In this document: piece after piece, positions 16,405 to 24,503 of the stretch | Layout: each line of letters opens with the position of its first letter | Position numbering within the stretch: the stretch's first letter is position 1 | Assembly: GCA_964371035.1 (NCBI GenBank) | Contig: CAYJLG010000003.1 | Location: forward strand, 1 to 64,000 | Reading direction: 5' to 3' | Source: UBA1535 sp964371035 | Lineage (GTDB): Bacteria; Bacillota; Clostridia; Tissierellales; Sedimentibacteraceae | Length of the DNA: 64,000 bases | Translations under genes and position numbers: made by a program | The notes under the pieces: generated by a model | Seen by the model: the letters and a program-made list of their open reading frames with translations, nothing else | Told to the model about the DNA's origin: nothing | The model's database searches: none

Positions 16405-18147
16405 CTAGTTTGTCGGCAATAATGAATTATCGTTGCTAACAGATTGGCTAGGCAATAAATCTCCTGAACTACCTGTTACTACATTTTGGCCTTCAGTTAA
16501 TCCACTCAAAACTTCTACATATCTGTCATTTATAAGACCTATTTCAATTTCAACTTCTGATAATACTCCATTTTCATCAAGTACTTCTACCATTTGTTTC
16601 AAATCATTTTCATAAACAGCTTCAATAGGCACTATTAACGTTCCAAGTGATTCTCCTGCATCAACAAAACAGCTAGCATTCATACCAGATCTAAGACCTT
16701 CACCACCGACTACACTAATCTGCACTTCGTATGATACACCTTCATCTCCACCCATACTATATTGATACATTCTTTCAACAGTACCTACAAAAGTTTCGCC
16801 TGGCATAGCATCTACAGTTACATCAACACTTGCACCTTCTTTTACATAGTTTACATCTAAGTCGCTAACTTGAGTATATATAATCATATCATTAGAATTT
16901 TCTAGGTTAACTAGCATTAATTCCCATTCATCCGTATTGCCACTAACATTAGGTATAGTGTCTCCCTCATAATATCTCTGCCAAGAGATAACACCGTCAG
17001 ATGGAGATTTAATCAGTAGATTAGATTCTAATTCTCTAAGTTCCATTATTTCTTTATTTTTATTATCGACTTCATCTTGTTTATCAGCTATAGAGTCTTC
17101 TATTGTTTTAATATCATTAATATCTGCCTCAATATCAGCCGAAACATCAGAACCTGCGATTCTTACTATCGGATCTCCCGCTTCAACAAATTCATTATCA
17201 TTAACGAAAACTTCAGTAGCTAAATACGTTTTTTCATCATTTAAAGTGAACCCTGTTAAGAAAATTCTAGATTCTTCGCCATAAGAATTAACTGATCCTG
17301 TGCTAGTTAAAGTTTTGCCAACATTACCATTTAAATCTGTAGAAATACCTACAGTAGCACCAACTTTTATTAGGCCTGGATTTTCCATTTCAATAGTTCC
17401 ATTGTGAATAAAAGTTGTACCAGCTTCATTTGGAACTCTATTAGGATTTAAATCTGAAATTTTTCCTTCATAGTAACCTTCAAATCCTGCAAAAGTCACC
17501 CAAACATTTGCTCCTTCTTCCAATAGAGTGTATTCATTTACGCTACAGCTAAAAGAAATTTCAAGCATATTATCATTTATGATGTTTGCAATAAAAGTAT
17601 CTTCAACTTTATCTCCTTCTTCTAAAGAAAGTTCAGTAAGTCTTCCTGAAATAGGAGCTGATATAACAATACCTTCTGACGTATTAACTTCTCCAACACT
17701 AGAAATATCTTTATTTATCTTTCTACCAAGCGAATCTACCGCCTCATCAATATCTTCATATAATTCTGCAATTTCATCATATATTTTTTGAAGTTCGCTC
17801 TCTTTTTCAGCCACTAAATCTGGTAAATCCGGCGATGAAAGTTGTGCAATAGGATCTCCCTCTTTTACACTGTCGTTTTCGCCTACAAAAAATTCATCTA
17901 CTACATAGCTTATACTTCCATCGACGCCTTCAGGTCTAGGTGCAGAAACTCTTCCACCCGAATTTGCATTTAATTGCCCTGCAAGTGTAACGCCAACATT
18001 AATATCTCCTCTTTCTACAGGCTTAGTAACAAAAACTGGACCTGTGTCACCTTCACTGCTATCAGGCAGTAAAGTAAGTGCCGTAAAATACCCTCCGGTA
18101 AAGATTAATCCTGCTACAACAAGTAGCGAAACAATTTTTTTAAACAT
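16405..18147 (-). CDS. HlyD/MacA-like membrane-fusion adaptor of the ABC exporter
   Basis: A 580-residue adaptor with an N-terminal signal anchor (about 4-27). A first biotinyl-lipoyl half motif (VKEGDPIAQLSSPDL) and coiled coil are followed by a beta-barrel. A second lipoyl/coiled-coil set appears later (FVEAGDPIVRIAGSD ... EDSIADKQDEVDNKNKEIMEL), so the protein looks internally duplicated and is long for the family (about 400). The tail ends in GLTEGQNVVTGSSG. ATG 18147 has AGGAGGAAAG in front and overlaps the ATPase stop by 8 bp. Confidence 0.9.
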   Translation of the reverse strand: MFKKIVSLLVVAGLIFTGGYFTALTLLPDSSEGDTGPVFVTKPVERGDINVGVTLAGQLNANSGGRVSAPRPEGVDGSISYVVDEFFVGENDSVKEGDPIAQLSSPDLPDLVAEKESELQKIYDEIAELYEDIDEAVDSLGRKINKDISSVGEVNTSEGIVISAPISGRLTELSLEEGDKVEDTFIANIINDNMLEISFSCSVNEYTLLEEGANVWVTFAGFEGYYEGKISDLNPNRVPNEAGTTFIHNGTIEMENPGLIKVGATVGISTDLNGNVGKTLTSTGSVNSYGEESRIFLTGFTLNDEKTYLATEVFVNDNEFVEAGDPIVRIAGSDVSADIEADINDIKTIEDSIADKQDEVDNKNKEIMELRELESNLLIKSPSDGVISWQRYYEGDTIPNVSGNTDEWELMLVNLENSNDMIIYTQVSDLDVNYVKEGASVDVTVDAMPGETFVGTVERMYQYSMGGDEGVSYEVQISVVGGEGLRSGMNASCFVDAGESLGTLIVPIEAVYENDLKQMVEVLDENGVLSEVEIEIGLINDRYVEVLSGLTEGQNVVTGSSGDLLPSQSVSNDNSLLPTN

Positions 18148-18841
18148 CTTTCCTCCTAGCCGTTTCCATATCAGAAACTATCTCTCCGTCTACTAATCTT
18201 AAAATTCTTTTACCATATGCGGCTATATCTTCCTCGTGTGTTACCTGCACAATAGTAATTTTACTACTTTCATTCAATTCGCTAAAAAGATCCATAATTT
18301 TATTTCCTGTTTTTGAATCTAATGCACCAGTAGGCTCATCCGCTAGAATAAGCGCAGGATTTCCTACCAAGGCTCTCGCGATAGCAACTCTTTGCTGTTG
18401 ACCACCAGAAAGTTGATTAGGAGTATGATGCATCCTGTCTTTAAGTCCAACTAATTCTAGTGATTTTTCAGACAATTCTCTTCTCTGTTTTGCCGACATA
18501 CCTCTATATATAAGAGGAATTTCTACATTCTTTTGTGCAGATAAATGAGGTAACAGATGGAAATTTTGAAAAACAAAACCTAAAAATTCATTCCGTATTT
18601 CTGACATTTTAGAATCAGATAATTTTTCTACCTTATGTCCCGCAAGCTCATAAGAACCTTCTGACGGTTTATCTAAGCATCCAATTACATTTAACAATGT
18701 AGATTTACCCGAACCAGATGGCCCCATTATAGAAATAAACTCGCCATTAGCCACAGTAAAATTAACATTTTTTAAAGCATCAACTTGTATCATTCCTGAT
18801 TTGTATTGCTTTGATATATTAGTCATGCTAATAATATCCAT
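18140..18841 (-). CDS. MacB/LolD-type ABC transporter ATPase
   Basis: A 233-residue ATPase. Walker A GPSGSGKST, Q-loop in FQNFHLLPHLSAQKNVEIP, signature LSGGQQQR, Walker B LILADEP and the H-loop histidine in QVTHEED are all intact. I start at 18841 (MDIISMTN), behind GAGGTG; a frame extending to 18859 runs through that ribosome site. First gene of the three-gene exporter unit. Confidence 0.95.
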   Translation of the reverse strand: MDIISMTNISKQYKSGMIQVDALKNVNFTVANGEFISIMGPSGSGKSTLLNVIGCLDKPSEGSYELAGHKVEKLSDSKMSEIRNEFLGFVFQNFHLLPHLSAQKNVEIPLIYRGMSAKQRRELSEKSLELVGLKDRMHHTPNQLSGGQQQRVAIARALVGNPALILADEPTGALDSKTGNKIMDLFSELNESSKITIVQVTHEEDIAAYGKRILRLVDGEIVSDMETARRKDV

Positions 18842-18937
18842 TCTACACCTCTCTTCCAAAGTTGAAAAAATATTCTTTATCTATAATTATTAGATATATA
18901 TAAGACGATAAAAAAGATAAAAAGTTCCATAAAATAA

Positions 18938-21040
18938 TTATTTAGCTACATATGCTTGCATGCCATCTATCCATATTTTATTATTGCCTTGAACTTCTAA
19001 ATACAAATTAATATAGTCAATCTCACCTACGTTGATTGTAACTTCTTCTGAAGTCCATATATCATTTGCCACTTCAATTTTCCCACTATTATTTGCAAAT
19101 AAGACTCCGTCTTTATATGCTTCCACTATCAATTTAACTTCTGTGTTTTGTAAAGCATTAAATTTTGCAGTGAAAACTATTTGTTCGCCTCTCATATGTT
19201 CTAGTTCAGTTTTATCAAAATCGATTATTGCAAACAAACTTTTTACTGTTTCTTCAGAATTGTTTTCAATTAACAACGAACTGCTGCCTTCATTATAATT
19301 ACTTGTGTCTACTACTGCAGTAGCGCCTGTATACCCTATCTTGCTAATCAAATCGCTATTGAAAAACATTGCAGATTCTGCATTATCTATAACAGGTTCT
19401 GCTGGTTCAGTCACATCACCCGAATCATCTTTATCAGGATTATCATCTTCAGTGTTTGTATCATCAGGATTTTGATTTTCATCATCTTTATCATCTGAAT
19501 CAGGTTGCACATTTTGTTCTGTTCCATCAGTTCCATTATCAGTATTGTCAACTATGTCCGAACCATTGCCGTCTTCTTTATCTCCAAACAATCCTAATCC
19601 AAATGCAATGCTACCAAGCAACAAAACAATAGCTACCGCTGCAATGATTATTATCTTAATTTTTGATTTTCCTTCACCGTTATTATTTCCAGACTTTTGA
19701 GTGTTATTACTATATGTGGTAGATTTTACATTATCATTTGTATTTGATTTATTTCCATCAGTCTCCTTTAAGAAAATATCAATCACACTTACTTCAGCAT
19801 CTTCATCTGATTTTTCAGAGTCATTAATTTCGCTGCCCTCTAGTTTTTCATCATTATCCAAATTTGTCTGAATACTACTGAAATAATTGCTATCATCAAT
19901 ATGTTCTATAGTATTTATTTCTTCTATAGTGTTTGTCTCTTCTATATTCTTAGAATTATCATCAATATCTTGTGCTGACGTATCTTCTAAAGCATTTTCT
20001 TCTATAGTGTTTGTTTCTTCTATATTCTTAGAATTATCATCAATATCTTGCGCTGACGTATCTTCTAAAGTATTTTCTTCTAACTCATTTTCTATCGAAA
20101 CACTTTCTAATACTGAAGTTTCAGCCTCAAGCTCCAAATCCTTTAAATCTTCAATTGCATCAGATGCATCCAATGTATCTGTGATTTTTTCGTTCGCTTT
20201 TTCGTCAGCAATAGCCTCAGTTGACATTATAGCAGTTGCAGATACCGCAGCAGCAACTCCTACAACAGTAGATTTATCATCTTCTTTTGGGTTTTCTTCG
20301 TTTGATTGAGATTTCTGCATTTCGTCATTTTTCACTTCTATGTTATAAACATCTGACATTTTAAGAGAGTTTACAGGTGCATCAGTTTTACAATTGATTA
20401 AATTATAAATACTTGATCCTATAAATTCTTTTAAAATATCTTTAGGATGAAAATATTCACGAGTTAAACATTTTACTACTATTTTTATTAAATCTGGATG
20501 AATTTCATCAGATAAGTTATAATCTACAATTTCTTTTTTAGAAAGTACGTAATGCAACATATTGCCAATACTTTTGTATGTGAAATTATCTGATAAATCA
20601 AACTCATCTGTAAACTCAAATCCACCATTGACATATATGTTAAGTTCATCATCGATAGTTAAATTATCAAAATTAACAATCTTGTATTGAAACAAATCTG
20701 TTGTATTATACACCTCTAAAAATAATCTCAACAATTGTTCTGCAATAACAAATTGATGTTTCAACGATAATTTATTATTATCAATAAACTCTTTCAACTT
20801 AAATTGATTAAGTTCTTCAAAATATCTAGTGATAATATACAATCTATCTGAAGTCTTATATGCTTTAACTATGTTAGACTTTGTAGAATTTAAAAAATTC
20901 ACATCTATTAATTTCATTAGTTTTTGATTAATAATTGTGCTGTGAATAAAAGATTCTTCTGTTCTTGTGTCTCTACATAAAACAATTTTTTGACAACTAT
21001 TTTCATATAATAATTTTAAAGTTTCTAAGCTATTATCCAT
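18938..21040 (-). CDS. Pseudokinase-like membrane protein with acidic linker and extracellular beta domain
   Basis: A 700-residue protein with three regions. Residues 1-215 resemble the fold of a Ser/Thr kinase or an extracytoplasmic-signal receptor of that kind (YKTSDRLYIITRYFEEL; IVNFDNLTIDDELNIYVNGGFEF), but there is no HRD, DFG or glycine loop, so it would not be catalytic. Residues 240-450 are acidic low-complexity sequence with a duplicated 26-residue unit. One membrane helix (about 462-484) is followed by an Asp/Glu/Asn-rich spacer and a C-terminal 140-residue domain that looks like a carbohydrate-binding beta-sandwich (FNSDLISKIGYTGATAVVD; ending in NKIWIDGMQAYVAK). Function unknown. 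AGGAGG precedes ATG 21040. Confidence 0.75.
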   Translation of the reverse strand: MDNSLETLKLLYENSCQKIVLCRDTRTEESFIHSTIINQKLMKLIDVNFLNSTKSNIVKAYKTSDRLYIITRYFEELNQFKLKEFIDNNKLSLKHQFVIAEQLLRLFLEVYNTTDLFQYKIVNFDNLTIDDELNIYVNGGFEFTDEFDLSDNFTYKSIGNMLHYVLSKKEIVDYNLSDEIHPDLIKIVVKCLTREYFHPKDILKEFIGSSIYNLINCKTDAPVNSLKMSDVYNIEVKNDEMQKSQSNEENPKEDDKSTVVGVAAAVSATAIMSTEAIADEKANEKITDTLDASDAIEDLKDLELEAETSVLESVSIENELEENTLEDTSAQDIDDNSKNIEETNTIEENALEDTSAQDIDDNSKNIEETNTIEEINTIEHIDDSNYFSSIQTNLDNDEKLEGSEINDSEKSDEDAEVSVIDIFLKETDGNKSNTNDNVKSTTYSNNTQKSGNNNGEGKSKIKIIIIAAVAIVLLLGSIAFGLGLFGDKEDGNGSDIVDNTDNGTDGTEQNVQPDSDDKDDENQNPDDTNTEDDNPDKDDSGDVTEPAEPVIDNAESAMFFNSDLISKIGYTGATAVVDTSNYNEGSSSLLIENNSEETVKSLFAIIDFDKTELEHMRGEQIVFTAKFNALQNTEVKLIVEAYKDGVLFANNSGKIEVANDIWTSEEVTINVGEIDYINLYLEVQGNNKIWIDGMQAYVAK
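19919..20074 (-). repeat. Two tandem 78-bp repeats inside the pseudokinase-like gene
   Basis: CTTCTATAGTGTTTGT at 19921 recurs at 19999. The two 78-bp units differ at only a few positions and encode two 26-residue copies containing LEDTSAQDIDDNSKNIEE. They add length to the acidic linker (about residues 323-374). Recent duplication is indicated by the near identity. Confidence 0.9.
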
Positions 21041-21110
21041 TTAAAAACCTCCTAAAATTTGAACTAAAAATATAAAAAACACGCATGTTAATATTTTACC
21101 ACAAAAATAA

Positions 21111-21151
21111 AAAAAAATTAAGAAAAATTTTTGATTTTTCTTAATTTTTTT
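21111..21151. terminator. AT-rich terminator hairpin
   Basis: AAAAAAATTAAGAAAAA pairs with TTTTTCTTAATTTTTTT around a 7-nt loop: a 17-bp, all A/T-rich stem with U-tracts either way. It lies downstream of the DUF1232 gene on the minus strand. Confidence 0.65.
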
Positions 21152-21164
21152 ATTTTTATCGTTA

Positions 21165-21298
21165 TTTGTGGTTAATCCTAAGAAAATCCAATAAAATTTG
21201 TCGCTGATATTCCAATAATTATTGTTAAAACTATATTTAAATACGAGTTTCACAAAATAAAATTAATTATTTCAGCATCGATGTAAACTGTGAGTAGA
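21165..21298. repeat. Degenerate MITE-like element, copy I
   Basis: TTGTCGCTGATATTCCAAT (about 21198) resembles the family core, and CTGTGAGTAG (21288-21297) resembles the right end. The left end is not clear. It reaches to the stop codon of the DUF1232 gene. Assigned by partial similarity only. Confidence 0.5.
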
Positions 21299-21595
21299 TT
21301 AATTACTATCTTCATTTATTTCATATTCAACATCTTCTATTATTTTTTTACCTTTTACTTCTTGACTATAATCTTCTCTTTTTTCTCTGCCATAATATTT
21401 ATCAGTTTTAGACTTAATCATATAAAGCAAAAATACAAACATAACTAAATCATCAATAATCGCAAACCCTAAAACTGGAAATGGTATAAGGTCTACAGGA
21501 CTTAAGATATAAATGAGCGGTAAAATTATCCACCATTTTTCTTTTAGAGGAATATTTTTATCTTTCAAAAATTTGAAAATCAGAAGAATTCTCAT
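21299..21595 (-). CDS. DUF1232 (YkvA-like) small membrane protein
   Basis: A 98-residue protein. WWIILPLIYILSPVDLIPFPVLGFAIIDDLVM is the DUF1232 signature, with two membrane helices (about 22-40 and 43-61), then a charged cytoplasmic tail. Function unknown. AGAGGTT lies before ATG 21595, and the gene starts 9 bp after the Usp gene, so the two form a pair. Confidence 0.85.
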   Translation of the reverse strand: MRILLIFKFLKDKNIPLKEKWWIILPLIYILSPVDLIPFPVLGFAIIDDLVMFVFLLYMIKSKTDKYYGREKREDYSQEVKGKKIIEDVEYEINEDSN

Positions 21596-21604
21596 AGTAA
21601 ACCT

Positions 21605-21976
21605 CTATGACACAAATTCTGTGTCTGGAAGCTTTCTTCTTAGTTTTTGTTCAAAGTTTTTAGTTGCACTTACACCTGTTGCACTACCTAATACAATATG
21701 AGTAATATCATTTTCTAATGCAAAATCAACAAGCGTCTTAATTACATCCTTAGATCTCTTCATTACCAAATCTGCGCCTAATTCTTTAGTTATTTGAAAC
21801 AAGTATTCCAGAGCGTCTCCATCGCTTAAATTAAATAACAACATGTCGTTTTCATTTACAACGTGTATGACAAATAGTTGATTATCTTTATCTTTTGAGC
21901 AAATATCATGTCCTATCCTGATAAGTTTTTCACAAGTTTTCTGCTGGGTTACACACACCATTATTTTTTTTAACAT
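21605..21976 (-). CDS. Universal stress protein family, KdpD-Usp-like
   Basis: A 123-residue protein starting KKIMVCVTQQKTCEKLIRIG, with ELGADLVMKRSKDVIKTLVDFA and ITHIVLGSATG. This fits the alpha/beta Usp fold and is most like the Usp domain within KdpD sensor kinases. It would be a small nucleotide- or signal-binding protein. AAGGAGA precedes ATG 21976. Confidence 0.75.
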   Translation of the reverse strand: MLKKIMVCVTQQKTCEKLIRIGHDICSKDKDNQLFVIHVVNENDMLLFNLSDGDALEYLFQITKELGADLVMKRSKDVIKTLVDFALENDITHIVLGSATGVSATKNFEQKLRRKLPDTEFVS

Positions 21977-22161
21977 ATTATCTCCTTTAACGGAAAACGT
22001 TTATTTTATTTTACAATATTAATGCACAATAAAGAATTGTGCCATCAATTAGAAAATTTACTATACATTTATTATACAATAATTGTTGCAAATTTTCAAG
22101 CCTATATTAACTTATTATATAGTTTTTTTCATAATCTTTTCTTAAGAAAATTAAAAATTTC

Positions 22162-22197
22162 CAAAAAAAAATCGCCATTCTATAACGATTAATGGCG
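22162..22197 (-). terminator. Terminator of tRNA-Sec, sharing the tRNA 3' end
   Basis: CGCCATT and AATGGCG form a 7-bp stem followed by ATTTTTTTTT on the minus strand. The first arm uses the last bases of the tRNA, including CCA. Confidence 0.8.
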
Positions 22198-22290
22198 GGA
22201 GTATGTGGGAATCGAACCCACCCATGACGCTATTAACGCCAAACAACCGGTTTTGAAGACCGGGAGGCACACCAGCACCCATCTACTCCC
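22193..22290 (-). tRNA. selC: tRNA-Sec (anticodon UCA)
   Basis: A 98-nt minus-strand RNA with the selenocysteine tRNA build: long acceptor GGGAGTA...TACTCCC, anticodon stem CCGGT/ACCGG around loop CTTCAAA (UCA), a long variable arm GGCGT...GCGTC, T-arm GTGGGTTCGATTCCCAC, and encoded GCCA. It reads UGA as selenocysteine with SelB. No selA, selB, selD or UGA-interrupted selenoprotein gene was recognised in the window. Confidence 0.94.
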
Positions 22291-22370
22291 ATCAGCAAGT
22301 AACAGTATACCACATAAAAAATCTAATATCAACATAAAAAATTAAATTTTCATAAAAATTTTAAACTATA

Positions 22371-22633
22371 GTTACTATTCACAGCTAACATATGCATCCC
22401 AAGGGAAAAAAATAATAAAATCTGTCGCTGGTACTCCAATTGGGAAGTTGTATGGCGCAGAACTTTTTGCTCGTTAAACACACAAAGATTTGGTTCTCCA
22501 TGCATGTGCCCTACCGCCATTTTCATTTAGAAAATGGCGGTAGGGCATGATCACTTTTATTCGCAAAGTCATAACGCAACATATTTTATTATTTTTTCCT
22601 TATTTACACCATAATTCGACTGTGAATAGTTAC
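22371..22633. repeat. MITE-like element, copy C
   Basis: GTTACTATTCACAG (22371-22384) and CTGTGAATAGTTAC (22620-22633) bound 263 bp. The family core TCTGTCGCTGGTACTCCAAT starts at 22421. The inside has a perfect 18-bp hairpin at 22507-22547 (TGCCCTACCGCCATTTTC, loop ATTTA). It is an inverted relative of copy D. No target duplication is visible. Confidence 0.88.
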
Positions 22634-22641
22634 AACTTTAT

Positions 22642-22712
22642 GTTGCTGTTCACAGCGTAATTCAATGAATTATGAATTTCAACGTAGGGAACGGTCTTGA
22701 CTGTTCCGTTGT
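22642..22712. repeat. Truncated MITE-like fragment with GGTCTTGAC palindrome
   Basis: GTTGCTGTTCACAG (22642-22655) resembles the left end. CGTAGGGAACGGTCTTGACTG (22683-) and TTCCGTTGTTTTT follow. There is no right end. It directly follows copy C and ends at the GNAT stop codon. Confidence 0.6.
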
Positions 22713-22714
22713 TT

Positions 22715-23239
22715 TTACAAATACAAATTCATCATGTGCACATCATGATAAACATCATCAATTTTCATGAATTTTTCAAATACACCAATCATCTCAAATC
22801 CTAATTTTTTATATAAATTAACTGCATGATAGTTGTCTGTTCTTACATTCAAATGTAAAACTTCCGTTATCTGTGATTTTTTTGCAAATTCAATTGCTTC
22901 ATTCATAAGTTCAGAAGCAATCCCCAAGTTCCAAAACTCTCTTTTTACGCTAATTCCAAGTTCTGAATGATGCTTTACTCTTTTTCTTGGGCTACCGATC
23001 ACTGAAACAGTTCCAACTATAACATCTTCTATTCTAGCAATAAGCATAAAAGAATTATCAAGCATCATCAAACTTTTAATAAAGTCTACTTCTTGTTCAA
23101 CCGTCATATTAAAATCCGCAGCACCCATTGATAAGTTATCACTCTCAGACGTTACTAATTTCATATAGTCTATTAAATCTTCAGCATCTTCTATCTTAAC
23201 TGCTTCAATACTTAATTTCTGTCCATTTTTTAACAACAT
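22715..23239 (-). CDS. GNAT-family N-acetyltransferase
   Basis: A 174-residue acetyltransferase. Acetyl-CoA binding is suggested by HHSELGISVKREFWNLGIASELM (motif A: V..E.W..GIA..L) and the later YHAVNLYKKLGFEMIG (motif B). The pattern resembles the RimI/RimJ-like branch, but the substrate is unknown. AGGAGG precedes ATG 23239. It lies 34 bp downstream of the aldo/keto reductase. Confidence 0.9.
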   Translation of the reverse strand: MLLKNGQKLSIEAVKIEDAEDLIDYMKLVTSESDNLSMGAADFNMTVEQEVDFIKSLMMLDNSFMLIARIEDVIVGTVSVIGSPRKRVKHHSELGISVKREFWNLGIASELMNEAIEFAKKSQITEVLHLNVRTDNYHAVNLYKKLGFEMIGVFEKFMKIDDVYHDVHMMNLYL

Positions 23240-23272
23240 TTTTCCTCCTGAAACATATAAAACTAACCGGTC

Positions 23273-24397
23273 CTACACTTCTAGTTCTTCTGCTATTCTT
23301 TCTAATTCTTCTGTAATTTTAATCGTTTGAGGACATACCGCTTCACATGCTCCACATTTTATGCAATCGCTAGCCGAACCACCTTTATTTTGAGCAAAAG
23401 AATACGAAGTTCTACCTGATTTTAAATCATCATAAATCAACACTCTATTCATAGCTCCCAACATGTCGTGTATTTCTATATTCATCGGACATTCTTTTAC
23501 GCAATATTGACAATTAGTACATGGTATAGAAGGTGTGCTTTTAATCAGTTCTTGAACTTTTCTAATAATTTCTTGCTCTTTTTCATTCAAAGGAGCAACA
23601 TTCCTCATAATATCTATATTTTCTTTGATCTGATCTAGATTTGACATCCCACTTAAAATAGTACCTATTCCATCTAGCGAAGCAACAAATCTAAGCGCCC
23701 ATGAAACCAAACTAACATCTGCATTAGCTTCCTTTAATAAGTCAGCTACAGCTTTAGGAGGATTTGCTAAAGTTCCACCTCTTACAGGCTCCATAACTAT
23801 AACATCTTTTCCGTATTTTCTAGCTACTTCATAACATTTTCGCGATTGTACCATCAAATCTTCCCAGTCAGCATAATTGATTTGAAGTTGAACGAAATCT
23901 ACTTTATCAGAATGTTTTGCAAGCACACCTTCGAGTACATCTGCTGTATCATGAATAGAAAATCCAAGTTTTTTAATTTTGCCCAAGGCTTTTTGTTCAC
24001 TTAAAAAATCCCATATACCAAAATCTTCAAATATTTGAGTTCTTTTTGAGCCAAGATTATGAAGCAAATAATAATCAAAATACTCCACTCCAGTTCTTTC
24101 CAAAGAAGTATAAAACATGTTTTTTGCCTCATCAGCACTTTTTGCTCCTGCCCAAGCTGGTAATTTAGTAGCAAGTTGATAACTTTCTCTAGGATATCTG
24201 TCCACAAGTGCTTTTTTTACAGCTCCCTCGGATTTTTGATTGTGATATCCATATGCAGTGTCAAAATACGTAAATCCATTTTCTAAAAACACATCTACCA
24301 TCTTTTTTACATGTTCAATGTCTATTTCGTTGTCAATCATCGGCAGTCTCATCATGCCAAAACCTAATTTTCCAATTTCTTTTCCTTCGTAAACCAT
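23273..24397 (-). CDS. Aldo/keto reductase with C-terminal 4Fe-4S domain
   Basis: A 374-residue protein. The N-terminal barrel has the AKR pattern (GFGMMRLP; FDTAYGYH with the catalytic Asp-Tyr; YLLHNL). The C-terminus carries a ferredoxin-like region with CTNCQYCVKECP and CIKCGACEAVCP. Such ferredoxin-linked AKRs are common in anaerobes and may take electrons from Fe-S clusters rather than NADPH. I start at ATG 24397 (MVYEGKEIG), behind AAGGAGAG; an upstream frame to 24445 lacks a site. Substrate unknown. Confidence 0.92.
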   Translation of the reverse strand: MVYEGKEIGKLGFGMMRLPMIDNEIDIEHVKKMVDVFLENGFTYFDTAYGYHNQKSEGAVKKALVDRYPRESYQLATKLPAWAGAKSADEAKNMFYTSLERTGVEYFDYYLLHNLGSKRTQIFEDFGIWDFLSEQKALGKIKKLGFSIHDTADVLEGVLAKHSDKVDFVQLQINYADWEDLMVQSRKCYEVARKYGKDVIVMEPVRGGTLANPPKAVADLLKEANADVSLVSWALRFVASLDGIGTILSGMSNLDQIKENIDIMRNVAPLNEKEQEIIRKVQELIKSTPSIPCTNCQYCVKECPMNIEIHDMLGAMNRVLIYDDLKSGRTSYSFAQNKGGSASDCIKCGACEAVCPQTIKITEELERIAEELEV

Positions 24398-24503
24398 AAT
24401 CTTCTCTCCTTCGACATATTTAATTTTTTCCTGTTTGACTTGCAAATAACTATAAATAGCAACGTTTTTAATTGATGTAAATAATAATTACATATATGTC
24501 CAT

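Noticed and set aside
18140..21040. Bacteriocin or lantibiotic export locus, suggested by the MacAB-like exporter
   Set aside because: No precursor peptide, modification enzyme or immunity gene was found in the flanks.
21041..21253. 70-residue open frame after the DUF1232 gene
   Set aside because: It crosses an AT-rich terminator hairpin and a repeat remnant and has no ribosome site or recognisable pattern.
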